Positions 16,802 to 23,995 are shown, numbered from the stretch's first letter. The stretch: DNA of 42,157 bases from DATGJX01 sp035279385 (GCA_035279385.1 DATEHZ010000069.1:1-42157), one strand, 5' to 3'. Program-made: numbers and translations. Notes: a model not told the origin generated them from the sequence alone.

Positions 16802-18685
16802 GTGCGCTACTCCTCATTGGCAACCGCCCTTACGGCCTGCCTCGTCAGTGCTTCGGTGGTCCCACAAAGCAACGGCGCGGGCCGCGCCGCAGTCGAGTTA
16901 CCTGGCCCAACATGTGCCGCGCCTCTCGCGAATGGCACGTATAAAGAGCCGCCTGACCTGTATATTTGGAAGTTACCGCCTGCAGTAAACGGCGATCCCG
17001 AAGTGATTTTGAGCGTGCACCATGACGGCCCGCGGTTCTGTTACACCTATCGGACGGCTGAGGGAAGCGTCCTCGTAGCTCCAACGCTTCGCGTGCGTCC
17101 AGGCGAGCGCTTTGCACTGCGTATCGTGAACGATATCAACGGCCAAAGTGCGGGCGAGACTGTTTCCGCGGATCGATTACCGCCGTGCAAGCCGATGCCG
17201 ATGCCGGACGTTCCAGCTCTCGCGCATGTCGGCTACTTGCATCACGTGCAATACACGAGATCGATGCAAATGAAACCGGTCGACGCAAACATTCATCTGC
17301 ACGGTTTTGAAGGGGCCGCCAGCGATGAGAATGTCTTTCTCTCTACACTAAGCACGCCGATGCACGCGTGCGAGTACCATATTGCGATTCCGGCGACGCA
17401 ACCGGTGGGAACGTATTTCTACCACACGCACGTGCACGGTGCTTCCCAACTCGAAGTGCTTGGAGGGCTTACCGGCGCGTGGATCGTCGATCCGCCGACG
17501 CCGCCGCTTGCGAGAACCGACGAACACGTCGTCGTGATCCGCGACCACGGATTCGTCCCTCCAAGCAAACAAGCCGACGCGATCTTCGCTGCAGCAGGCC
17601 GCCATCTGGTGATGAAACCGCTGCAGCGCCCGATATCGTACGATCCGTTCAGCCCGCCGGCCGTACCGTCAGATATACCAGTCCAGACCGGGGATATTTC
17701 GCTCGACCGCAATGGTTGCGAAGGGTTATTTCCGCCTGTACAACCCACCATCAATGACGTAAGCGCCCCGGCAACCCTCGACGTACCCATCGGCCGGACG
17801 CAGTTATTCCGTCTAATCAACTCGTCATTCGGTTACACAAAACTCGTGCGACTGCGCGACGAGAGCGGCCGCAATCTTCCGCTCGCCGTCGTGTCGCGGG
17901 ATGGTGTCTCTATTGCGGGCGATTCCAGTGCGCCGATGTCGCAGTACGTCGAGACGGGATCACTTCTTTTGCCCGCAGCGGGAAGAGCCGACATCACGAT
18001 AACGCGCACGTCCGAAGGAACGCTTACGCTCTACGGCGACCATTTCTGTACCGGGGTTTTCAACGCGACCTCAGTAAAAAGCGACCTCCTTACGATACGC
18101 TTCACAAAAACACCGCTTGCTCCCGCAACGATCGCCTCGCGAAAAGTCGCCGCAGATACGCGTGCAGCAGCCCTTCTCAGCTACGTTCGCGCGCACAAAA
18201 ACGCGGTGCGCCGTCGCGCTATAACATTTACCGTCTACGGCGTACCCGGAGCGGGTACGGCGGTCGGTCGAAGAGCCTTCATGATTACCGACACGACGAA
18301 TCCGGACTTTCAGGAACATCCCTACTGGCCGGTCTTCGGGAACCGCGACGTACCTACAAGCGCGGACGTCATCGTGAAGCAAGGGACGATCGAGGAATGG
18401 TACCTTTTCAATGCTACGCTTGAGTCGCATTCATTTCACATCCACCAAATGGCTTTTGCAGAAGAGCACGATCCCTCCGGCGTTCCGGTTATGCTGGACA
18501 CGATATTTATTCCGCAGGGCAAAGCGTTACCGAATCGCGCTGAACCGGCGTATCCGCTCGTGAAACCGTCGCTCACAAAAGTGATTATGGACTTTCGTCA
18601 CGTTCCTAAAGGCACGTTTGTCTTCCATTGCCACATTCTCTCTCACGAAGATCTCGGAATGATGGCGATTATCCGCGTGGAGTGA
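16802..18685 (+). CDS. Multicopper oxidase
   Basis: A 627-residue three-domain multicopper oxidase with an N-terminal signal segment (about 1-26). All four copper-site motifs are present: IHLHG (H165, H167), YHTHVHG (H208-H212), HSFHIHQ (H543-H548), and HCHILSHEDLGM (about 609-620). The last supplies the type 1 Cys, His and axial Met. Such enzymes couple one-electron oxidation of phenols or metals, including Cu(I) and Mn(II), to reduction of oxygen to water, usually in the periplasm. Start is GTG after GGGAGGG. It is alone in its transcription direction. Third codon positions are more A/T-rich than in core genes of the window, and it lies next to the tRNA-Leu locus, both hints of horizontal gain. 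Confidence 0.92.
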   Translation: MRYSSLATALTACLVSASVVPQSNGAGRAAVELPGPTCAAPLANGTYKEPPDLYIWKLPPAVNGDPEVILSVHHDGPRFCYTYRTAEGSVLVAPTLRVRPGERFALRIVNDINGQSAGETVSADRLPPCKPMPMPDVPALAHVGYLHHVQYTRSMQMKPVDANIHLHGFEGAASDENVFLSTLSTPMHACEYHIAIPATQPVGTYFYHTHVHGASQLEVLGGLTGAWIVDPPTPPLARTDEHVVVIRDHGFVPPSKQADAIFAAAGRHLVMKPLQRPISYDPFSPPAVPSDIPVQTGDISLDRNGCEGLFPPVQPTINDVSAPATLDVPIGRTQLFRLINSSFGYTKLVRLRDESGRNLPLAVVSRDGVSIAGDSSAPMSQYVETGSLLLPAAGRADITITRTSEGTLTLYGDHFCTGVFNATSVKSDLLTIRFTKTPLAPATIASRKVAADTRAAALLSYVRAHKNAVRRRAITFTVYGVPGAGTAVGRRAFMITDTTNPDFQEHPYWPVFGNRDVPTSADVIVKQGTIEEWYLFNATLESHSFHIHQMAFAEEHDPSGVPVMLDTIFIPQGKALPNRAEPAYPLVKPSLTKVIMDFRHVPKGTFVFHCHILSHEDLGMMAIIRVE

Positions 18686-18822
18686 GACTCATGAACTCTT
18701 GCACGAGGGCGGCTGCGAGAGCGTCGACACGGCGCGGAACGCGGCTCCGGCGGTGCCTGAACATCCATCGCGGTTCGAGCGAACAATAGAAAGCCGCTCC
18801 GTTAAATACGGGCGGTTGAAAT

Positions 18823-18845
18823 TGGGATGACCGGGACTCGAACCC
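18823..18845 (-). repeat. tRNA-Leu 3'-end-like 23-base repeat, copy A
   Basis: Read on the minus strand, 23 bases equal the T-loop to discriminator end of the tRNA-Leu 3' exon at 19551-19573, base for base. Here the upstream sequence does not complete a tRNA: the T stem has two mismatches (GAGGG against CCCGG) and no anticodon arm follows. It therefore looks like a 3'-end fragment, as left by site-specific integration into a tRNA gene. The rest of 18686-18993 has no gene, only short GC-rich hairpins around 18905-18960. Confidence 0.6.
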
Positions 18846-19035
18846 TCAATCCGGAGTCTTGGCTAATCCCGCCCAATACCGAAAACCCCTATTTCGTTGG
18901 ACTTTCGCGACTGGCACATTCCCGGCTAATGCCGGCACGGATCGGACTTTCCCGACCGGTCCGTTAGAAAGTAGTTAGACAGCACCGTTCCAAATGCGCA
19001 TAGGGCGAAAATGCACAGCACCGAACTTTATCGCC

Positions 19036-19404
19036 ATGCAGCCGCTTAAGCCCATAGTGATGCGTCATTTTTCCTTTCTCACGGATGAATACGGATATAC
19101 GGTCGAGCGTACATTCGATGACCAGCATGGGGTTGGAGTTTGGTGGCGCAAGGGGGCCACGACCGTCGTTATTTCCTACGCGCGTTACAGCGCGGAGTTC
19201 CACATAGTACTCGCCATTGGGAGCGATCGTAGCGAACGTAAGTTAGACTTATACGAGATACTCGCCAAGAGCGGAGTGAAACTTCCTGTCCACCGGCCGA
19301 GAGAGATGGACAAAATCGATGCCGACATGGCGGAGCATGCAGCGTTGTTTCGCGAACACGCGCTGCCCGTGTTGAACGGCGGCCCTAATAGTTTCGAGTG
19401 TTAA
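19036..19404 (+). CDS. Orphan small protein, possible immunity-like fold
   Basis: About 122 residues from ATG 19036; the frame opens at 18994 and another ATG is at 19060. The central segment, FSFLTDEYGYTVERTFDDQHGVGVWWRKGATTVVISYARYSAEFHIVLAI split over two strands, predicts a compact alpha/beta protein. Its FLxDEYGY opening resembles small orphan proteins found in polymorphic-toxin regions. That likeness is only by eye. Codons are much less GC-biased than the rest of the window. It lies alone between the two 23-base tRNA-end repeats at 18823 and 19551, so it may be cargo of a small integrated element. Function unknown. Confidence 0.5.
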   Translation: MQPLKPIVMRHFSFLTDEYGYTVERTFDDQHGVGVWWRKGATTVVISYARYSAEFHIVLAIGSDRSERKLDLYEILAKSGVKLPVHRPREMDKIDADMAEHAALFREHALPVLNGGPNSFEC

Positions 19405-19512
19405 AGTGTGGCTACCCAAGTCCGCGCTGCAGTATTTGCCAAACCGCGCACTAAAGCCCTACGCCTTACCGAGTCGCTCACTCCCGCGACACCTTTGTTA
19501 GATTTCATTGAT

Positions 19513-19536
19513 GTAAGCGGCTAAAAGCCGCTTAAC
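19513..19536 (-). terminator. Hairpin downstream of the split tRNA-Leu exon
   Basis: A 9-bp perfect stem (TAAGCGGCT / AGCCGCTTA, loop AAA), extendable by about four pairs with one bulge. On the minus strand it sits about 16 bases after the tRNA 3' exon at 19551-19599. There is no strong T run. It may end or process the tRNA transcript. Confidence 0.45.
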
Positions 19537-19550
19537 ATCGAGACATTTCA

Positions 19551-19599
19551 TGGGATGACCGGGACTCGAACCCCGACGCTCTTTCGAGCAGCAAATTTT
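19551..19599 (-). pseudogene. Second 3' exon of tRNA-Leu(UAA), without its own 5' exon
   Basis: On the minus strand, 49 bases reproduce the 3' half of a tRNA-Leu from A35 of the anticodon onward: AAAATTTGC, a variable arm GCTC-GAAA-GAGC, T arm with TTCGAGT, acceptor strand TCATCCC and discriminator A. Compared with the intact tRNA-Leu at 19793-19876, the variable arm differs by compensating changes (GCCC/GGGC). This means it was once selected as RNA. One G-G mismatch in the T stem suggests decay. TCATCCC would pair perfectly with the 5' GGGATGA of the intact gene. It is immediately preceded by group I intron sequence. It shares 23 bases with the repeat at 18823. Confidence 0.75.
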
Positions 19600-19716
19600 C
19601 GCACCACTGCAGCTTTCGCTGCCGATCGTTTCGATCGTTTGTTGGTCCGGACTGTGCCTTGGCCGTATGATTTGCATCACGTAGGCCGCGCCCGTCCAGT
19701 CTCTACACCTTCGATT
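19600..19716 (-). ncRNA. 3' part of a group I (IC3-like) self-splicing intron in tRNA-Leu
   Basis: On the minus strand the core reads AAGGTGTAGAGACTGGACGG (P3' and the 5' strand of P7), a hairpin closed by GCAA (P8), then AAGGCACAGTCC (3' strand of P7). Two further hairpins follow (CGATCGAAACGATCG and GCAGC-GAAA-GCTGC, P9 region), ending in G directly before the tRNA exon. This closely follows the tRNA group I introns of proteobacteria and cyanobacteria (from memory of the Azoarcus tRNA-Ile intron). P7 covaries: GACTG with CAGTC in place of GACUA with UAGUC. The junction lies between U34 and A35, the known tRNA-Leu(UAA) insertion point. P1-P6 and the 5' exon are missing; degenerate REP-like sequence (19727-19775) lies where they should be. 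As it stands it cannot splice in cis. Confidence 0.75.
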
Positions 19717-19792
19717 CGTTCGTGCTTCCCTCGACTACGCTCGGGGATCGTTCGATACCTCACGATGACGAGAACGCCGCGCTAGCACGAAT

Positions 19793-19876
19793 TAGGATGA
19801 GCGGGACTCGAACCCGCACGCCCTTTCGGGCAGCAAATTTTAAGTCTGCTGTGTCTACCGATTCCACCATCATCCC
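19793..19876 (-). tRNA. tRNA-Leu(UAA), intact and intronless
   Basis: An 84-base class II tRNA on the minus strand. Acceptor GGGATGA pairs with TCATCCT (terminal G-U). D arm is GTGGAATCGGTAGACAC. Anticodon stem GCAGA/TTTGC has loop CTTAAAA, giving anticodon UAA. Long variable arm GCCC-GAAA-GGGC is typical of leucine, with T arm GCGGG-TTCGAGT-CCCGC and discriminator A. CCA is not encoded. No intron interrupts it, yet an intron fragment and a second 3' exon lie directly downstream. Confidence 0.93.
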
Positions 19877-19954
19877 ATGGTTGATTACATGCAAAGTTAG
19901 CCGGGAAGCGCTGAATTACTGCTGCTCGGGGGACTGCGGGTATACCGATGTGGC

Positions 19955-20725
19955 ATGCTTGAACCGCAAACACCGCAAGAACGGGAACGCCGAGGCGTCC
20001 CCGAACACCACCGCCTGCTCTTCGGCAACCGCGTGCTGGATACGCTGCCGCCGAAGGAAGCCGAGCGCCTGGCGCCCGCGATGCGCCGCGTATTTCTGCA
20101 GCGCGATCAAGTAGTGGTACGCCCCGGCGAGCCGATAGCCTTCCTGCATTTCCCGATCGACGTCTTCGCGTGGTCGTGGACGGAGACGACCGATACGCAG
20201 CGGCCCACTTCGGTGCTCACAGTCGGACAGCGCGGCGTGGTTGAATGGAACCGCGTCCTCGCGACCGACATGGGAAGTACGTGTGCTACGGTCATCTCAC
20301 CCGGCGCAGCGTGGCGCTTACCGGTCGATATATTCGAACAGCACCAGCCGAACGCGAATTCGCCGCTGCGCAAATTGCTGCTGCGGTTCGCCAATGCTTC
20401 GCTGCTGAACGCGGCGTGCCGCCTGGCGTGCAACGCGGAACACAACATCGATCAGCGCCTGGCGCGCTGGCTGCTTTGGGTGTCGGATGAGTGCGGGCGG
20501 TTGGAGTTCGCAATCACGCATCAGCAAATCGCGGAGATTGCGGCGATTCGCCGCCCGTCGGTCTCACTCGCGCTCTCGCAGTTCCAGCGTGACGGTCTCG
20601 TACGCTCGCAGCACGGCCGCCTGCGCCTTTTGGATCGCGAGCAACTGGAAAAAATCGTCTGCCGCTGCTACTGGATTATTCGAAACAACGCCGACGGAGT
20701 ATTCAAACGCGAGGGCGGCGCCTAA
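19955..20725 (+). CDS. Crp/Fnr-family transcriptional regulator
   Basis: A 256-residue regulator. The N-terminal half (about 25-150) is a cyclic-nucleotide-binding-like beta roll (VFLQRDQVVVRPGEPIAFLHFPIDVFAW). The C-terminal half has the winged helix-turn-helix ITHQQIAEIAAIRRPSVSLALSQFQRDGLVRSQHGRLRLLDRE split over about 190-235. The phosphate-binding cassette of true cAMP receptors (GE..RSA) and the FNR cysteines are absent, so the ligand is unknown. This is the group often labelled Crp/Fnr family with poorly conserved sensor domains. No clear Shine-Dalgarno precedes ATG 19955, so a later start is possible. It stands alone beside the tRNA locus and ends in a strong hairpin. Confidence 0.85.
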   Translation: MLEPQTPQERERRGVPEHHRLLFGNRVLDTLPPKEAERLAPAMRRVFLQRDQVVVRPGEPIAFLHFPIDVFAWSWTETTDTQRPTSVLTVGQRGVVEWNRVLATDMGSTCATVISPGAAWRLPVDIFEQHQPNANSPLRKLLLRFANASLLNAACRLACNAEHNIDQRLARWLLWVSDECGRLEFAITHQQIAEIAAIRRPSVSLALSQFQRDGLVRSQHGRLRLLDREQLEKIVCRCYWIIRNNADGVFKREGGA

Positions 20726-20738
20726 ACGGCGCCGCCCT
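20712..20738. terminator. Hairpin terminator with the stop codon in its loop
   Basis: A perfect 11-bp inverted repeat (AGGGCGGCGCC, 20712-20722; GGCGCCGCCCT, 20728-20738) with loop TAAAC. The regulator's TAA stop is at 20723-20725 inside the loop. TGTCCTTTTATT follows on the plus strand. The convergent gene starts its stop codon at 20746, so it can serve both. Confidence 0.72.
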
Positions 20739-20745
20739 TGTCCTT

Positions 20746-21225
20746 TTATTCGCCCCCGCTCATGCCTATGTCGCGGGTCTGCTCGCGTATCGAGGTCGTT
20801 GCGGCGTCCTTTCCGGCGGAGATGGTCTCTTTGATCACCTCTCCGCTGCGGCGAACGACTTCGTTTCCGGCTTGGCGCGCTTTGTCTTTCATGTCGTGCG
20901 CGATTGGCCCGATGCGTTCGGATTCGAAGCGCGACACCGGCAGCGCAAGCCCGATAAGGAAGCCCACCGCGGCGCCCGCGATCAGCATGCCGATGGGGTT
21001 GTCGCTGGGCGACATGTGCTGCATCTGATCTCGCGCGTCCATGAGCCGGTCACGCGCCTGCTGCACGCGCTGACCCATGTTACTCTTCACGTCGTCCATC
21101 TTATTCTGCGCAGACTCTTTTGCGCGCTCGACGACATTGGCGTTCTCCGCGACATTGCGAACGTCTTCCGCGACGCGCCGGCGCGCGTCGTCTACTTCGC
21201 GGATTTGATCCCGCTCTTGATCCAT
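20746..21225 (-). CDS. DUF3618-like membrane-associated stress protein
   Basis: A 159-residue protein. The long charged amphipathic N-terminal part (about 1-75) is likely coiled coil. A glycine-rich membrane segment follows (GMLIAGAAVGFLIGLALPV, about 79-97) and then a charged helical tail. The layout matches the DUF3618/YqjD-like group, tail-associated inner-membrane proteins often induced in stationary phase. The Shine-Dalgarno GGAGG lies 7 bases before ATG 21225. The start is 34 bases inside the end of the upstream holin-like gene. Last gene of a three-gene operon. Confidence 0.7.
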   Translation of the reverse strand: MDQERDQIREVDDARRRVAEDVRNVAENANVVERAKESAQNKMDDVKSNMGQRVQQARDRLMDARDQMQHMSPSDNPIGMLIAGAAVGFLIGLALPVSRFESERIGPIAHDMKDKARQAGNEVVRRSGEVIKETISAGKDAATTSIREQTRDIGMSGGE

Positions 21226-21584
21226 TCTATGTCCTCCTTCACGCTACGCGTCGTTTCAAGTTCGATCGGCAATGCCGAATTGAGTTTCATCTTGGCTGCG
21301 GCAAGCATGGAAATTGCTACGAAGCCCCAGGCCACCGTGATGATGAGCGCGGCAAGCCAGGGCTGAAAAACCAGCGTCAGTACGATAACGGCAAATGCAG
21401 TGAACACGCCGAGAAACGCCAGGCCCATCACCGCTGCACCGGCGAGCCAAATCCCCGCCACGGCAAGTTTGCGTCCTTCGGTGGTTAGTTCGCGTTTGAA
21501 CTGCGCGAGTTCCGCACGCACGAGGTCGCCGAGATCCGCCCCCAAATGCTTGATCGATTCGGCCAGTGATTCGCGTTCGTTCAT
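21192..21584 (-). CDS. Phage-holin-family-like (DUF1469/YqjE-like) membrane protein
   Basis: A 130-residue protein. A soluble helix (LAESIKHLGADLGDLVRAELAQFKRE split from residue 5 on) leads into two hydrophobic segments at about 40-62 and 68-90. A short charged tail ends IKSGIKSAK. This matches the Actinobacteria/proteobacteria holin superfamily III (YqjE-like), which in chromosomes accompanies YqjD-like and related proteins. It is not evidence for a phage. ATG 21584 overlaps the preceding stop (ATGA). An in-frame extension to 21671 lies wholly within the upstream gene. Confidence 0.72.
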   Translation of the reverse strand: MNERESLAESIKHLGADLGDLVRAELAQFKRELTTEGRKLAVAGIWLAGAAVMGLAFLGVFTAFAVIVLTLVFQPWLAALIITVAWGFVAISMLAAAKMKLNSALPIELETTRSVKEDIEWIKSGIKSAK

Positions 21585-22042
21585 AACTGATACCCCGTGC
21601 TCGCGCCGGTGCCGGACTCCATCCCGCGCGGCTGCGCGTACGAGTCCCGATACGCCGGCTGATCTTCCCAACTGCCGGCGCGCCGTTCATAATCGCCGGT
21701 TGCCGTGCGGACTGCACGCGCCAGAGCAAGCCCGCCCATGAAACCCGCTCCGGCCAGCAGCCAGGTGCGGCCGCGTGCGAGGTCCTGCGCATCGTTCCAC
21801 ATCGTCGTCGTGTCGTTGTTGCGCAGATAGCGAGCGACGTGTCCGCCGCGTTCCGCGATCATCTGCACCATGTCGGCTGCCTGCGGCTCGCCGCGATCGC
21901 GAAGGATACCACCGATGTCGCGCGCCACATTGGTGTAATGCTCGACGCGGTCCGCCAGTATGCCGGTCCCGCGATCGACGGCCTGATTGATCAAGCCTTG
22001 CGAGCGGCGTACGATCTCCCCGGTGTCAAAGCTTACCGCCAT
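21581..22042 (-). CDS. Membrane-anchored protein of unknown function, first in the YqjD/YqjE-like operon
   Basis: A 153-residue protein. The amphipathic N-terminal helices (about 10-95) carry no catalytic motif. One hydrophobic segment (WLLAGAGFMGGLALARAV, about 93-110) is followed by a polar Gly/Ser/Tyr tail, probably disordered. It is the first gene of the set with the holin-like and DUF3618-like proteins, joined by a 4-base overlap. The trio looks like an envelope stress module similar to YqjC/D/E of enterobacteria, by arrangement rather than by sequence for this member. A promoter should lie in 22043-22116. Confidence 0.6.
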   Translation of the reverse strand: MAVSFDTGEIVRRSQGLINQAVDRGTGILADRVEHYTNVARDIGGILRDRGEPQAADMVQMIAERGGHVARYLRNNDTTTMWNDAQDLARGRTWLLAGAGFMGGLALARAVRTATGDYERRAGSWEDQPAYRDSYAQPRGMESGTGASTGYQL

Positions 22043-22116
22043 GTCATTCCCTTCATTCTTACGGTACGTGCAATAACGTTCTGCCTCGAACTACCATACC
22101 CAAACTGCAAAGGACA

Positions 22117-22482
22117 TCAGGGAATCGGCGTGTTTTGATCGTAGATCAGGCGCCACGCGCCGCTCTCTTGAACGAACAAGAAGAGAAGCAGAAATTGCTT
22201 GCTGCTTTGCGCCTCACGGTAGGTTACGCGCGTAAGGGCCCACGCGGCGCCTGCTTCTTCTCGCGTCCAGAGTATTTCCGGATCGAACCTCCAGCGATCG
22301 TCCATAAACCACTCACGGTGCGCCGCAATAACATTCTCGCGCCCTTCAACGATCCGGCCGTCGCCTCCGGCGAAACGCACGTCGTGAGGGGCGAGCGTTG
22401 CGGCGAATCGATCGATGTCGCGCGTTGTTATCGCGTCGAGGTGCTCTTCGAGCGCCTCAAGCAAAGTCGCGGCGGTTCTCAT
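22117..22482 (-). CDS. NTF2-like (SnoaL/DUF4440-type) small protein
   Basis: A 121-residue alpha+beta cone-fold protein. It has an N-terminal helix (LLEALEEHLDAITTRDIDRFAATLA), the typical strand pair DVRFAGGDGRIVEGRENVIAAHREWF, and a closing SGAWRLIYDQNTPI. Members act as small-molecule enzymes, steroid isomerase-like proteins or binding domains. No active-site set is diagnostic here. The ATG overlaps the stop of the short upstream gene by 4 bases (ATGA), so the two are coupled. Confidence 0.75.
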   Translation of the reverse strand: MRTAATLLEALEEHLDAITTRDIDRFAATLAPHDVRFAGGDGRIVEGRENVIAAHREWFMDDRWRFDPEILWTREEAGAAWALTRVTYREAQSSKQFLLLFLFVQESGAWRLIYDQNTPIP

Positions 22483-22643
22483 TTCTTTTGATTGGGAAGC
22501 GGTCCGCCGCGATGCTGCTCCGACGGCGGCCGGTTCTGATGCGGCGCCATCGGGGCTTCGCGCTCGGTGCCCTTCTCGTCTTGAAGGCGTTCCCGTTCGC
22601 TCTTGGGATCGTCGTCTTTTTCGTGGTTATTTCGGTCGTTCAT
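22479..22643 (-). CDS. Short charged hydrophilic protein
   Basis: 54 residues from ATG 22643 (NDRNNHEKDDDPKSERERL). It is very rich in charged residues and in Pro/Gln at the end, and is probably disordered. It is coupled by ATGA to the NTF2-like gene. A longer frame to 22688 exists, but the extra residues have a different composition. It is one of several short charged proteins in the window. Function unknown. Confidence 0.5.
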   Translation of the reverse strand: MNDRNNHEKDDDPKSERERLQDEKGTEREAPMAPHQNRPPSEQHRGGPLPNQKK

Positions 22644-22691
22644 AGCCTCGTTGTTTCCCCGGGCCGCCTGCTGGGGAAACGATACCACCGA

Positions 22692-23345
22692 ATGATCTTC
22701 GAAGATCGCGCCGACGCGGGGCGGCGGCTGGCGGCGGGACTGCTCGCCTATGCCGGCGGCCAGGCGCGCGTTCTCGCGCTTGCACGCGGGGGCGTTCCGG
22801 TCGGATACGAAGTGGCGCGCGCGTTACAGGCACCGCTCGATGTGTTCGTCGTGCGCAAAATCGGCGCGCCGGGCCGCGAAGAGCTGGCTATCGGCGCTAT
22901 TGCCTCGGGCGGAGTGCGCGTGCTCAATCCCGATACCATTGCGCTGCTCGGCGTGGACGAGCAAACCATCGAAGCTATCACGCAGCGGGAACTGCGCGAA
23001 TTGGAGCGCCGCGAAGATGCATATCGCGGGGGCCTTCCCGCCCCGGACGTGCAGGGGAGCACCGTGATTCTCATCGACGACGGTTTGGCGACCGGCGCGA
23101 GCATGCAGGCTGCGATCGTTGCGGTGCACAGGCGCAATCCGGCTGCCGTCGTTGTCGCGGTGCCCGTTGCACCGCAAGACACGTGCGTCATGTTGGAGAA
23201 GTGCGTGGATGAACTCGTGGTGTTAGCCATGCCGGAACCGTTTCGCGGCGTCGGCATGTGGTACAACGATTTCTCGCAGGTTTCCGATGAAGAGGTGCGC
23301 GATCTGCTGCGCGATGCGGCGCGCACCGTGGGCCCGTCATCGTGA
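22692..23345 (+). CDS. Phosphoribosyltransferase-family protein
   Basis: A 217-residue type I phosphoribosyltransferase. The PRPP motif is VILIDDGLATGASMQAAI (about residues 122-139), and the N-terminal LALARGGVPVGYEVARAL precedes the hood region. The frame extends to 22398 but only through the opposite-strand genes. ATG 22692 begins the conserved MIFEDRADAGRRLA. Such proteins are often found beside or fused to dienelactone-hydrolase-like enzymes, exactly the situation here: the next gene starts within its stop (GTGA). The nucleobase substrate is unknown, and the pair is frequently annotated only as a predicted phosphoribosyltransferase. Confidence 0.88.
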   Translation: MIFEDRADAGRRLAAGLLAYAGGQARVLALARGGVPVGYEVARALQAPLDVFVVRKIGAPGREELAIGAIASGGVRVLNPDTIALLGVDEQTIEAITQRELRELERREDAYRGGLPAPDVQGSTVILIDDGLATGASMQAAIVAVHRRNPAAVVVAVPVAPQDTCVMLEKCVDELVVLAMPEPFRGVGMWYNDFSQVSDEEVRDLLRDAARTVGPSS

Positions 23346-23995
23346 TCGATCGCGGAATTACTCTGCAGATCGACGGAAAGCGTCTCGGCGCTACGCTGAG
23401 CGTTCCGCCCGCAGCCCACGGGCTCGTCATCTTTGCGCACGGCAGCGGAAGCAGCAGGCACAGTCCGCGCAACCGCTTCGTCGCCGCATCGCTCAACGAG
23501 GCCGGCATCGCAACCCTGCTGCTCGATTTGCTCACCGACGATGAGGAAGAGATCGATCGCCGTACCGCGACGTTGCGCTTCGACATCGCTTTGCTGGCGC
23601 GGCGAATGGACCTTGCGACGGTATGGTCGCGCGAGCAGTCTGAACTGCGTGCATTTCGCATCGGGTATTTCGGCGCCAGTACGGGAGCGGGTGCGGCGCT
23701 GCTCGCGGCATCTACTCGCGACGACGTCGACGCGATCGTCTCGCGCGGCGGGCGCCCCGATTTGGCGGGCGACGCACTGCCGGACATAACGGCGCCCACA
23801 CTGCTCGTCGTGGGCGAACTCGATCCGAAAGTCATCGATTTGAATCGCCGAGCCGCCTCACAATACCAGGCACACTGCGAGATCGCGATCGTGCCCGGCG
23901 CAACGCACCTTTTCGAAGAGCCGGGCACCCTGGAGCAAGTGGCGCAGCTCGCGCAGGACTGGTTCGTCCGCTATTTAGCCGCCCCGGCGGCATGA
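23342..23995 (+). CDS. Alpha/beta hydrolase, dienelactone-hydrolase-like
   Basis: A 217-residue alpha/beta hydrolase. The oxyanion-hole strand is LVIFAHGSGSS (about 28-38). The nucleophile elbow is GYFGASTGAGAAL (Ser in GxSxG, about 109). The acid is in VVGELDPKV and the histidine in PGATHLFEEP. GTG 23342 overlaps the phosphoribosyltransferase stop (GTGA), so both are made together. The proteins probably act in one pathway, but the substrate is not known. The fold and short length fit the dienelactone hydrolase branch. Confidence 0.87.
   Translation: MIDRGITLQIDGKRLGATLSVPPAAHGLVIFAHGSGSSRHSPRNRFVAASLNEAGIATLLLDLLTDDEEEIDRRTATLRFDIALLARRMDLATVWSREQSELRAFRIGYFGASTGAGAALLAASTRDDVDAIVSRGGRPDLAGDALPDITAPTLLVVGELDPKVIDLNRRAASQYQAHCEIAIVPGATHLFEEPGTLEQVAQLAQDWFVRYLAAPAA

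Noticed and set aside
18823..18960. Copy A region as a functional tRNA or as a tmRNA 3' end
   Set aside because: T stem does not pair, no anticodon arm, no matching 5' acceptor strand and no tag-peptide frame could be found.
19551..19599. Functional complete tRNA ending at 19551
   Set aside because: The sequence 5' of the anticodon is group I intron, not a D arm, and no GGGATGA acceptor strand lies upstream other than that of the intact tRNA.
21192..21584. Holin-like protein as a sign of a prophage
   Set aside because: No lysin, capsid, integrase or terminase nearby; chromosomal YqjE-like proteins share this annotation.
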